Shown: piece by piece, positions 36,474 to 44,544 of the stretch
Layout of the letters: every line of letters begins with the position of its first letter
Position numbering within the stretch: the stretch's first letter is position 1
Source: Spirosoma fluviale
GTDB lineage: Bacteria; Bacteroidota; Bacteroidia; Cytophagales; Spirosomataceae
Direction: 5' to 3'
Assembly (NCBI RefSeq): GCF_900230225.1
Contig: NZ_OCNH01000002.1
Location: 869,844-933,843, forward strand
DNA length: 64,000 nucleotides
Position numbers and translations under genes: made by a program
The notes under the pieces: generated by a model
Databases searched by the model: none
What the model was told of the DNA's origin: nothing
The model's input: the letters and a program-made list of their open reading frames with translations, nothing else

Positions 36474-37046
36474 TTACTGATCCTCTTTGATGGCTTTCAT
36501 GCCTTTGGTCCAGCGTACCAGTTGCTGGAGCATCTGGGTTGCTGCCTTCATCACTTGTTCGTTGGGGGTAAATTGGCCGTCCTCGTTGATAAACGCGTTG
36601 ACAGTGGGAATATTGACGCCTTCTGCCAACGCAACATTCCGGAAGTTAATGAGGTCGCTTTTTAAGCTAATTACGGCTCTGACGCCCGCAAAAGCACCTG
36701 CCGAATAACTAACGACACCCGACGGTTTGTAGGCCCATTCGTGTACCAGATATTCGATGGCGTTCTTGAGGGAGGCCGGATAGCTGTAATCATATTCGGC
36801 GGTTACAAAAATGAAGGCATCAGCTTCCTCGATTTTTGCACTCCACTGTTTGGTATGTTCATGCTCATACTGCTTCATGATTGGGTGAACGGCTTCGTTC
36901 ATGAGTGGCAGATTGATTTCGCCCAAGTCAAGTAGCTCGACTTCAAAATCGCCCTGTTTGCGGGCTTCTTCCACTATCCATTGCGCTACGAGTGGACCTT
37001 TCCGGCCTGGCCGGACAGTAGACGAGATGACTTTTAATTTATACAT
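36474..37046 (-). CDS. NADPH-dependent FMN reductase
   Basis: Flavodoxin-fold reductase of 190 residues in the NADPH-dependent FMN/quinone reductase family. It starts MYKLKVISSTVRPGRKGPLV with the FMN phosphate-binding loop, then FIFVTAEYDYSYPASLKNAI and VVSYSAGAFAGVRA. The frame reaches back to 37202, but the extra 52 residues do not resemble the family, so the ATG at 37046 is used. It probably reduces flavins or quinones in the cytoplasm. It is isolated and divergent from the hybrid sensor kinase. Confidence 0.88.
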   Translation of the reverse strand: MYKLKVISSTVRPGRKGPLVAQWIVEEARKQGDFEVELLDLGEINLPLMNEAVHPIMKQYEHEHTKQWSAKIEEADAFIFVTAEYDYSYPASLKNAIEYLVHEWAYKPSGVVSYSAGAFAGVRAVISLKSDLINFRNVALAEGVNIPTVNAFINEDGQFTPNEQVMKAATQMLQQLVRWTKGMKAIKEDQ

Positions 37047-37333
37047 TTTGAATTGATCGTAACAGGTTGCGTTTACTTTTTTCCTTAAGATGTTACTGAT
37101 TACGGTAATTTTCTGCCCGAATACCGTATTCATGAATTGATTTAGCGCGAAAACAGGCTGGTTAGTTCCGTTCCCATCGTTTACTGCGGCATTACGGCGC
37201 ACCGCTCGCTCATCAGCTACGTGATCGTGCCTGAATATGGTTGTATTAGTAAATAAGTAGTCTTGTTTGGTATAGATAGTTGTTTCCCGAATTATATAGT
37301 CATAATTAGCACTTCTTCTATCCAGCTAAGTTA

Positions 37334-40333
37334 ATGTTCTTGCCACACCTCCTTATTCACCAGAAGCAAACTGTCTGGACACGTTTGTTTTGTTGTTTGT
37401 TATTGATCGCTTCCCTACTGACGAATGCCTATGCACAGCACCCACCGGATACGATTTCGTTAAAGAATGTACCCGACGATGGGTTTCAACTCAAAGAGGG
37501 GTGGCGATTTCATCCCGGTGATCATCCAAAGGGAGCCAGTCCCGATCTGGATGACCGACACTGGACAACGATTGATCCAACCAAATCCATTCGGGAGTTG
37601 CCTCAACTACAACGGGCGGGTATTGGGTGGCTGCGACTGCACATCCGTACCGGCCCTGAGTTACCGCTCCTGATGATCAAGCTGTTTCAATCCGTTGCCT
37701 CGGAAATTTATCTGGATGGACGGTTGTTGTATCGTTTCGGCAAGGTTAGTGCTAACCCTGATAGCGTTCAGGCTTATGACCCCTCAGCCGCGTATAGTTT
37801 TCCCCTGACGGCCTCGTCCAGCCATTTGCTGGCCCTGCGGGTTGCCCGCCAGCCGAGTCAGTTTTACTACAACAAATACGTCCGCTGGGATGCGGCAGCG
37901 GTTCAGTTCTGGCTATTTCCAAGCCATGTTCTACCAGCCATCAAACCGGTCGATGTCGAGTCGATTTACCTGAATACATTCCGAGTCGGGATCGCTTTCA
38001 TTCTCTTTATTCTGCATCTGAGCCTGTTTTTTGCGCATCACAGCCAACGGGCAAACGGCTATGCGGCCGGGATGTATTTGTTGCTGACTATTGCTTTTTT
38101 TTCCAGGTTTGTCACCTCTTTTACGCACACCATAGGTCTGCGGATTTTGGTTGACTATGGGTCGTATATTGATAGGTGGGTGCCGTGCCTGATGGTGTTG
38201 ACGTTTTACGGGCTTTTTAATTTTCGCCGGGGCTGGCTGTTTTGGCTGGCCGTGGGAAGCGTTGGTCTCAGGCTTATTTCGCTACCCCCTGGTTTTGAGT
38301 GGTTGTCTGTTCCCATCAATTTTTTCCTGCCACTTGAACTGATCCGACTTTCGCTGGTGGCGGTCAGGCGCGGGTTGAGGGGTGCCCAGGTTGTAACCAT
38401 CTGTGCGTTCTGCAATCTGGGAATGTGGATACTATCCTACATCTTATTTTCTGTGTATAAACCAGGGTATGGCCATGAATGGGTGTTCCATATTTTTTAT
38501 CTGGCCAGTTTTCTGTGTTTCCCGCTTACGTTGTCCATTCTGCTGGCGCTGGAACATGGCTGGGTCAATGGGCAACTCGTAGACCGAATAGGAGAAATTG
38601 AAACGCTGTCGGCCAAAAGTCTGGCTCAACAAGCCGAACGGCAGCAACTATTGGCCCAACAAAATGAACAACTGGAGGCACAGGTTGCTGAGCGTACCCA
38701 GGAACTTCGTCACCAGGCTGACCAGCTTCGGGAGCTCGATCAGGTTAAGTCACGCTTTGTCAATAACCTGACCCACGAGTTTCGTACACCGCTCTCGCTC
38801 ATTCTGTCGCCAGTGGCGAAATTACTGGATGAGAAACGGTACGATGGGTCGCTATTGACCCTGGTCTATCACAATGCGGACAAACTCCTGCGACTGATCA
38901 ACCAACTCCTCGATCTGGCTAAACTGGAGGGCAACTTTATGCCCGTTTCCCTGATGCAGGGAGATGTGACCGAATTTGTTCACCAGATGGTGGCTGTATT
39001 TCAGCGTTCGGCTGAGCAGAAAGGCATTCGTCTACGGTCTACTATCGACTTTTCATCCCGACATGAGTACGCTTTCGACGCGGATAAATGGGAAAAGATC
39101 CTGACCAATTTGTTAGCCAACGCCATTAAGTTCACCTCCGAGGGTGGGCAAGTAACGCTGATGGGTAGGCCTGTTTGGCTGTCCGGCGAAGTGACCCATA
39201 TCGCCTTTCAATTGGTGGATACCGGTATTGGCATTGCCCCGGAACAGCTACCGCACGTTTTCGACCGGTTCTATCAAGTGGATAACTCCAGCACCCGGGC
39301 CTACGAAGGAACGGGTATTGGGCTGGCGCTGGTCAACGAACTGGTTAGCTTGCTGGGGGGTACCATTCAGGTAGAGAGTACCGTTGGTGTAGGCACTACG
39401 TTCCACCTGAGGCTCCCGGTCGAATCGGTCACCACAACGACCGGTCAATCCCTAACCAACTGGTCGGCTTTTGAGCCGATGGCCGTCGAATCCCTCCCGT
39501 TACCCGTGGTCAGTTCATTCCGCAACCGATTGACGGAAGGTGAGGACTTACCCCGTATTCTGGTTGTGGAAGACAATGCCGAACTGCGGTCGTTTTTGGT
39601 GGGCGAACTGTCTGATTTCTATCAGGTGACGGAGGCCGAAGATGGACAGGCGGGCTGGGCTTTAACCCAGAGCGAACTGCCCGATATTGTCATCACAGAC
39701 GTGATGATGCCCCGCATGGATGGCTATGCACTCACCCGGCTCATCAAAGCCAATACCGACACCAACCATATAGCGGTGGTGATGCTAACGGCTAAAACGG
39801 CCCAGCCGAGTCGTCTGGAGGGGCTACAGCAGGGAGCCGATGACTATTTGTCCAAGCCCTTTAGCGTGGCCGAGTTGCAACTACGGGTGGCCAACCTGAT
39901 TACTCGCCAGCAGACGGTAGGGTCCTATTATCGGAAGCAGTTTTCGTTGGCCGTTGTGGAGTCCGTCATCCTAACGGAGTTCGTGCCCGAACCCATTCAG
40001 GACCCTTTTCTGGATCGGATTTACGAACTATTGGACCGGTATCTGGACGACTCCACGATTGGTGTGGACTGGCTGGCCGATCAACTGGCTATGAACCGAA
40101 AAACACTCTATCGAAAACTACAATGCCTGATTCAATTGTCCCCGACAGACCTGATTCGGCAGTATCGACTGCGGAAATCGACCGAGTTGCTACGGGCGGG
40201 CTACCCGGTGGCGGAAGTATCGGACCTGGTGGGCTTTAACACGCCGTCTCACTTCGCTTTGGTTTTTAAAGAGTTCTACCAGCAAACACCCACCGAATTC
40301 ACTGCCAGTTGTCATAAGCTGGTAAAAAGCTGA
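37334..40333 (+). CDS. Hybrid sensor kinase / response regulator with AraC output
   Basis: Single-chain two-component system of 999 residues in the inner membrane. Domains in order: signal anchor (LFCCLLLIASLLTNAYA), 7TMR-DISM extracellular domain (about 45-190), seven membrane helices (about 215-415), coiled coil, HisKA with His481 in NLTHEFRTPLSL, HATPase (FDRFYQVDNSS, GTGIGLALV), receiver with Asp789 in VITDVMMPRMDG, and an AraC-type HTH (RKTLYRKLQCLIQLSP). It should sense an extracellular ligand and bind DNA directly. The three 21-bp-period repeats downstream (40347, 41178, 42488) are candidate targets because AraC-type proteins bind such direct repeats. This is inference from spacing and location. 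Confidence 0.93.
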   Translation: MFLPHLLIHQKQTVWTRLFCCLLLIASLLTNAYAQHPPDTISLKNVPDDGFQLKEGWRFHPGDHPKGASPDLDDRHWTTIDPTKSIRELPQLQRAGIGWLRLHIRTGPELPLLMIKLFQSVASEIYLDGRLLYRFGKVSANPDSVQAYDPSAAYSFPLTASSSHLLALRVARQPSQFYYNKYVRWDAAAVQFWLFPSHVLPAIKPVDVESIYLNTFRVGIAFILFILHLSLFFAHHSQRANGYAAGMYLLLTIAFFSRFVTSFTHTIGLRILVDYGSYIDRWVPCLMVLTFYGLFNFRRGWLFWLAVGSVGLRLISLPPGFEWLSVPINFFLPLELIRLSLVAVRRGLRGAQVVTICAFCNLGMWILSYILFSVYKPGYGHEWVFHIFYLASFLCFPLTLSILLALEHGWVNGQLVDRIGEIETLSAKSLAQQAERQQLLAQQNEQLEAQVAERTQELRHQADQLRELDQVKSRFVNNLTHEFRTPLSLILSPVAKLLDEKRYDGSLLTLVYHNADKLLRLINQLLDLAKLEGNFMPVSLMQGDVTEFVHQMVAVFQRSAEQKGIRLRSTIDFSSRHEYAFDADKWEKILTNLLANAIKFTSEGGQVTLMGRPVWLSGEVTHIAFQLVDTGIGIAPEQLPHVFDRFYQVDNSSTRAYEGTGIGLALVNELVSLLGGTIQVESTVGVGTTFHLRLPVESVTTTTGQSLTNWSAFEPMAVESLPLPVVSSFRNRLTEGEDLPRILVVEDNAELRSFLVGELSDFYQVTEAEDGQAGWALTQSELPDIVITDVMMPRMDGYALTRLIKANTDTNHIAVVMLTAKTAQPSRLEGLQQGADDYLSKPFSVAELQLRVANLITRQQTVGSYYRKQFSLAVVESVILTEFVPEPIQDPFLDRIYELLDRYLDDSTIGVDWLADQLAMNRKTLYRKLQCLIQLSPTDLIRQYRLRKSTELLRAGYPVAEVSDLVGFNTPSHFALVFKEFYQQTPTEFTASCHKLVKS

Positions 40334-40346
40334 TTTTTTTATCCGA

Positions 40347-40385
40347 ATGTCCCGAATTAAACAGTCGATGTCCCACGCTAGACAG
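40347..40385 (+). promoter_or_regulatory. Tandem 21-bp-period direct repeat (operator-like), copy 1
   Basis: ATGTCCC at 40347 and again at 40368, each followed after 7 bases by ACAG (40361, 40382). The unit is ATGTCCC-N7-ACAG-N3, period 21, i.e. two turns of the helix, the usual arrangement for dimers of AraC-type regulators. It lies 150-190 bases upstream of the orphan AraC-type gene. Confidence 0.7.
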
Positions 40386-40535
40386 GGTATTCATTCGTAG
40401 TAGCCGACATTTGAGCCACTAAGTAGCCATTGTCGACCCACCGTTTCCGCTTGTTGGGTTAAGAATGGCTTCGGTTATGGCCTAAGGTGGGCCGATGGTG
40501 GTTACCCCCGGTTGCTGCTATGATTTCCTAAACGA

Positions 40536-40973
40536 ATGGCTCATTCCCCCAAAGTAGTTACCCCCAACCGGCAACCTTATGCCCTGCCGCCAGCCCCTCC
40601 CATTGAGGATGGCCTGACTCCGCCCGTAGCAACCGAAGTGGTGTTTCTGAGTCGGATGTACGCGCTGCTGGTGCAACATCAGGCAGACCCCTCGCTGCGT
40701 GTTAGCCGACTGGCCCATCAGTTGGGTATAGACCGGAAAACGCTGTACCGGAAAGTCCAGCGCCTGACCCACCTGACGCCTACTGAGCTGATTCGCCAAT
40801 ATAAACTTCGCCGAGCCGCCGACCTGCTGCGTTTGGGGTATACTATTGCCCAAACGGCCGTTTTAAGTGGGTTCAAAACACCCTCGCACTTTACGGCCGT
40901 CTTCAAAGAGTACTACCGCCAAACTCCCACCGAATTTATCACTAGCCAGGGCAAGCGGGTGGGTCATGAATAA
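40536..40973 (+). CDS. Stand-alone AraC-type DNA-binding protein
   Basis: Soluble protein of 145 residues, almost only an AraC-type double helix-turn-helix (LRVSRLAHQLGIDRKTLYRK, then GFKTPSHFTAVFKEYYRQTP), preceded by a proline-rich 35-residue leader. It is closely similar to the C-terminal output domain of the hybrid kinase encoded just upstream (shared RKTLYRK, LIRQY, TPSHF, TPTEF), so it is probably a copy of that domain that lost the sensor. The tandem repeat at 40347 lies in front of it, so it may bind its own promoter or compete with the kinase for the same sites. Confidence 0.85.
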   Translation: MAHSPKVVTPNRQPYALPPAPPIEDGLTPPVATEVVFLSRMYALLVQHQADPSLRVSRLAHQLGIDRKTLYRKVQRLTHLTPTELIRQYKLRRAADLLRLGYTIAQTAVLSGFKTPSHFTAVFKEYYRQTPTEFITSQGKRVGHE

Positions 40974-41220
40974 AGTGAAAAAATAGATTGGCTACCGGGG
41001 TGACCTGTCCAGCGGGCTGGACTAAACGAGGGGAAGCCCGTTGGCCGGTACTGGTCAGGACAGACGTTAATGACAGGGCGACGACACCCGTTAAACGTTG
41101 GCTTACAGATGACCAGCAGCTTCGCTAGTCCCGTAAAAGGTGGCTTTGGGCTTGATTTAATCAACTTTTTCAGCCCAATGTCCCGAATTTGACAGCCAAT
41201 GTCCCAAAACAAACAGTGTA
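40860..41220 (+). repeat. Duplicated segment, original copy
   Basis: This stretch, from the last 38 codons of the orphan AraC-type gene through its 3' flank to the end of the second operator-like repeat, has a diverged second copy at 42176-42530 in the same orientation. Runs such as CCCGTAAAAGGTGGCTTT are identical in both. Confidence 0.85.
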
Positions 41221-41297
41221 TTGGAGGGCATTGAGTGACCTTTGGCTCACCCACACAGGGTAACTTATTATACTAAAAAGTTAAACAAGTCTTCAGT
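40974..41297. other. Intergenic region before the collagen-like gene
   Basis: About 324 bases that contain the second tandem 21-bp-period repeat and belong mostly to the segment duplicated at 42176-42530. No gene is supportable. The AT-rich end (41260-41297) likely holds the promoter of the collagen-like gene. Confidence 0.7.
41178..41216 (+). promoter_or_regulatory. Tandem 21-bp-period direct repeat (operator-like), copy 2
   Basis: ATGTCCC at 41178 and 41199, each followed after 7 bases by ACAG (41192, 41213), again with a 21-base period. It lies 80-120 bases upstream of the start of the collagen-like lipoprotein gene, a position suitable for an activator. Confidence 0.72.
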
Positions 41298-41957
41298 ATG
41301 AAGTTCACCGCTACGTTCACCAATTTTTTTGCTCCTCTCCTGATGGGGCTAACCATTATCGCTTTTCTGGCCAGTTGTAAAGGCGAAGTAGGTCCCAAAG
41401 GCGATCCGGGTGCTCCGGGCGTCGGAACAGCCGGACCTGCAGGGGCAACCGGCGCTACCGGAGCCACAGGTCCGGCAGGTGCCTCTGGGGTTGCTGGCGC
41501 TACCGGCGCAACGGGTCCTACCGGTGCTCAAGGTGTAGCTGGCGTGAGTGGAACGTCCAGTGTGACTCAGGTTACCTATGCCACTTCCTTTACACTAGCC
41601 AACGATATTTACAAGACTTATTATTTTGATTTGCCAAGCTACATTTCAAAAGCGGTCGTTGATAAAAGCATTGTACTGGTGTATATGCAGTTTTCTGAAA
41701 ATCCGGACTATGTATACCAAATATCTGGACCTACTTTTTATGGTGATGAGTTTATCTATCTTACGTTCAGTAGTAACAATAGTAGTGGCATTGTTCAAAG
41801 TATTGCTATCAAACGTAGTAAAGGCACTTTCTTTAAGGCTGTTACTAAAGTAAGAGTATTAATTATCCCGGCAGCTAACCTAGTCAATGGGCGAAAAGCG
41901 GCCGTTGATCATAGTAATTACGAAGCAGTCAAGGAATATTATGATCTGAAAGAGTAG
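41298..41957 (+). CDS. Collagen-like repeat lipoprotein
   Basis: Surface or outer-membrane lipoprotein of 219 residues. The signal peptide ends in a lipobox (AFLASC, Cys27), followed by a short collagen-like region (about 29-90) of Gly-X-Y triplets such as [16 protein letters not shown] with one break. The C-terminal 130 residues form an unrecognised, beta-rich globular domain ([20 protein letters not shown]). Such proteins sit at the cell surface in Bacteroidota. The operator-like repeat immediately upstream suggests control by the hybrid kinase or its AraC-type paralogue. Confidence 0.85.
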   Translation: MKFTATFTNFFAPLLMGLTIIAFLASCKGEVGPKGDPGAPGVGTAGPAGATGATGATGPAGASGVAGATGATGPTGAQGVAGVSGTSSVTQVTYATSFTLANDIYKTYYFDLPSYISKAVVDKSIVLVYMQFSENPDYVYQISGPTFYGDEFIYLTFSSNNSSGIVQSIAIKRSKGTFFKAVTKVRVLIIPAANLVNGRKAAVDHSNYEAVKEYYDLKE

Positions 41958-42181
41958 CTATTTTTCGAGGCTATTCCACTGCGCCCTCACTTCTAACTCA
42001 AACGTTTCCTGGCAGATCTGCTGTAGTTAACTGGGCACATAGTTAGTTTTTATCTGACTCTATGTCCAGTTAACTCTAGCAAATCAAAACGCTAATCAGC
42101 AGCTGGTAACCGCCCAACCAGCTAATTCACTAATGCGGACTCCTACGTATAAGTAGACCCGTTACAAAGTGACTGCCTTTA

Positions 42182-42307
42182 AGTGGATTCAAAACACCCT
42201 CACACTTTACGACCGTCTTCAATGAATACTACCGGCAAACACCCACCGAATTCATCATCAGACAGGGCAAATGCGTGGGTCAAAAAATAAGCTGGCCTTC
42301 CTGGTAA
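42182..42307 (+). pseudogene. Truncated AraC-type helix-turn-helix remnant
   Basis: Reads SGFKTPSHFTTVFNEYYRQT and continues to a stop at 42305-42307. It is the last quarter of the orphan AraC-type protein, without start codon or first helix-turn-helix, so it cannot make a functional regulator. Confidence 0.8.
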
Positions 42308-42487
42308 CCTTTCCAGCCCGCTGGAATAAACAAGCGAAGGCTCGCTAGGAGGGGCGGTTAGGATCAACGTTGCTGAGTTGCTGATAGGGCAATGATACTT
42401 GTTAAACGGCAGCTTATGGATGACCAGCAGCGTCGTTAGTCCCGTAAAAGGTGGCTTTTGGCCTGATTTAATCAACTTTTCAGCCTA

Positions 42488-42526
42488 ATGTCCCGAATAT
42501 GATAGCAAATGTCCCAAAACAGAAAG
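42488..42526 (+). promoter_or_regulatory. Tandem 21-bp-period direct repeat (operator-like), copy 3
   Basis: ATGTCCC at 42488 and 42509 keep the 21-base period, but the downstream ACAG boxes have decayed to ATAG (42502) and AAAG (42523). It is at the end of the diverged duplicate, about 520 bases before the first gene of the biosynthetic island. Confidence 0.6.
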
Positions 42527-43046
42527 TGTGCTTAATTATTAAATCCCACCTTTGAACCGTTTATAAGATACAAGCGGTACAGGTTTAATCTAGGAATATG
42601 TTGCCAAGTTTTTCTCTGTAATCTTATGAGATTATAGGATAATAGTAGGAACGACTTGACTGCGAGTTGTCTGGAAAAATGGAATTCGATATAAGAAATC
42701 TATTAACATAGTGAAGCCCCAAATAAAAGCCTTATAGCTATTAACTATTCTTGACAAATTTTTTAATGAAAGTACATAAAGTTTGGAACCAAAAAAAGTA
42801 TAAACGATGCTAAATGTCCAGTAAGTGAAATAGAGGAGTTATGGTTCATGTAAGAGCATGATGTTTGCAGTAAATGGTAGCCTTAAGGTAATAAAAGAAG
42901 ATACCTTTATTTGTTTATATATCGCGTTGATCCAATAATATTGGTTAGTCAGGTGCTTGCCGCCTTCATTGGATCATAATATGTGAATTGTAACTCCAAA
43001 ATTAAGTAGTTAACCGTTAATTTTTTTAATTAATAAAAACAAAAAA

Positions 43047-44129
43047 ATGACAGATATCAAAAGGTTTTCACCTGAAGTTTTGACTGAAAAAGCAGATTAT
43101 GGAATCTTTGAAAAATTAGAAGGAACCTGGGTAAATCATAATCCAGATAACAATAAAACTGGATGGGGGCTTTTTACTATTTGCATGCCTTCGCCAGGTA
43201 CTAATTCAGAAACTATTCCCGGAATATTTCATTTTCTAATTCAAAATTACACAGAAGAACTTACGTTTACTCTTGTTCCAGGTGCAGTCCGAAATCGTGG
43301 TGGTGCCAATGAGCAATTTTGTGGAGCAATAAAGTACAACCAAAGTATACAGGATCTGAAAGGAAATAGCCTTCATGAAGAAAATGGAATGTACCTTATG
43401 CTGAATGATATATACAACCATCCGGCAGATGAGAAATCAATAAAGACAGATATTGGTTTCACTCAGCTCGAATATGGAGATGGGGCAGTTGGGCCACATT
43501 ATCAACCTCCCTATAGTATTTCACGAAGTGGAACAATACCACATGGTAATACAATTTTATTACTTGGTTCAGAGAAAAAAGGAAAGAGTTGTAAACCTAA
43601 TTTTCCGAGTGGAATTGCCGCTTGGGATGTTAATCATCTTTCTATTTCCGCTAGTATGGGATTAGCAGACACAAAAAAGCATGGACCTATTGATCTTGAT
43701 GAGGATGCACCAGAATGGGTAAAAGACACAAGTTTGCCAGAAAGAGATCCTAATGGTAATAGAACTTACACCCAGCGCATACTTGCTGATGACTTGTATC
43801 CTTATTCAGTTAGACCCGATCTGCGTTTACGAGATGCTATACAAGACCAAAATATTACAGGATATCATTTAATAGAAATGACATCAGGAGAGCAAGGAGG
43901 ACCTGAGGGCGGAATTTTGAATATCCCGTTCCTAAAAAGATTTACCCCCACTACTGAAATGAATTTTAAAATGTGGATTGAAACAGTTTTGGAAGATGGT
44001 GTTGAATTTTTGCAGTTACAATATGAACAAATTCAATTTTTTGAATTTCATTTTGGATCGGATGGTGGTACTACTCGTTGGCCTCATATTCAAGTAAATA
44101 CACTACGAAAGAAGAAAGAAGAAGTTTAA
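43047..44129 (+). CDS. Putative heme-binding beta-barrel protein (nitrobindin-like)
   Basis: Soluble protein of 360 residues without signal peptide. The start KLEGTWVNHNPDNNKTGWG and later NYTEELTFTL and LHEENGMYLML resemble the beta-barrel pattern of nitrobindin/lipocalin-like heme proteins, where G-x-W and H-x-E-x-G recur. The match is recalled from pattern only, and the protein is about twice the size of nitrobindin. The gene is strongly AT-rich and uses A/T-ending codons, unlike the region left of it, a sign of transfer. It is the first gene of the island with VioB-like, oxidase and ThDP genes; RebD is reported as a heme protein, so a heme role would fit but is not shown. Confidence 0.5.
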   Translation: MTDIKRFSPEVLTEKADYGIFEKLEGTWVNHNPDNNKTGWGLFTICMPSPGTNSETIPGIFHFLIQNYTEELTFTLVPGAVRNRGGANEQFCGAIKYNQSIQDLKGNSLHEENGMYLMLNDIYNHPADEKSIKTDIGFTQLEYGDGAVGPHYQPPYSISRSGTIPHGNTILLLGSEKKGKSCKPNFPSGIAAWDVNHLSISASMGLADTKKHGPIDLDEDAPEWVKDTSLPERDPNGNRTYTQRILADDLYPYSVRPDLRLRDAIQDQNITGYHLIEMTSGEQGGPEGGILNIPFLKRFTPTTEMNFKMWIETVLEDGVEFLQLQYEQIQFFEFHFGSDGGTTRWPHIQVNTLRKKKEEV

Positions 44130-44544
44130 CTTGAACTATGTATAATTCTACACTTAACTAACGTATTGTAAATGTATGGGATTAGAGGATCATGTTGTAG
44201 TGTTACCTTACAAAAAAGCCTCTAACCCTATGCTTCTAAAAGACAAAGCTTTGCGGCTTATCCTTAGTTGGCGATGACTTCTGCAACGCCCTCACCAGTT
44301 GGCAAGTTTAGCCCGTTATAATACCCATCTGCCGAATTAACCGACAGATAACTATTGGCTACTACAATCTTCTACCATTACTCTTTTCTATGGTGGTATT
44401 TACCGTCTGCTTAACCCCCTGATTGCGTTAATAACGCACCGTATGAAAGAGTTCCTGACAACACGGTCATAACGCCCCCGCTCTATATGTTAGACTAGAA
44501 AGAATAACTTTTTGTCTGAGTAACAAACACTAAAATTGTAACAT
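44130..44544. other. Intergenic region inside the biosynthetic island
   Basis: About 415 bases between the beta-barrel gene and the VioB-like gene. Short broken open stretches (for example around 44230-44470) look vaguely like worn coding sequence, but frames are interrupted and I cannot assign a family. A promoter for the next gene is likely in the last 80 bases. Confidence 0.5.

Larger units (their letters stand above)
42176..42530 (+). repeat. Duplicated segment, diverged copy
   Basis: Second copy of 40860-41220 in the same orientation, with many base changes but long matching runs, including TGATTTAATCAACTTTT and GATGACCAGCAGC. It carries the third tandem 21-bp-period repeat at its right end. 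Confidence 0.85.
41958..43046. other. Long intergenic region with decayed duplication
   Basis: This 1089-base gap contains a diverged duplicate of the AraC-gene tail and its 3' flank (42176-42530) with the third operator-like repeat at its end. After that the sequence turns clearly AT-rich (42530-43046) and leads into the biosynthetic island. No complete gene is supportable. Confidence 0.7.

Noticed and set aside
41380..41560. Short tandem repeats that could be taken for a CRISPR array
   Set aside because: They are Gly-X-Y codon repeats of the collagen-like protein, with a 9-base period and no spacers.
42200..42475. Minus-strand open frame of 91 codons in the duplicated segment
   Set aside because: It runs antisense to the AraC remnant, and the matching frame at 40964-41254 is equally a shadow of the original copy.
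44180..44480. Possible remnant of a transposase or other gene
   Set aside because: Short open stretches are interrupted by stops in every frame and I could not match them to a transposase family; no terminal inverted repeats are visible.
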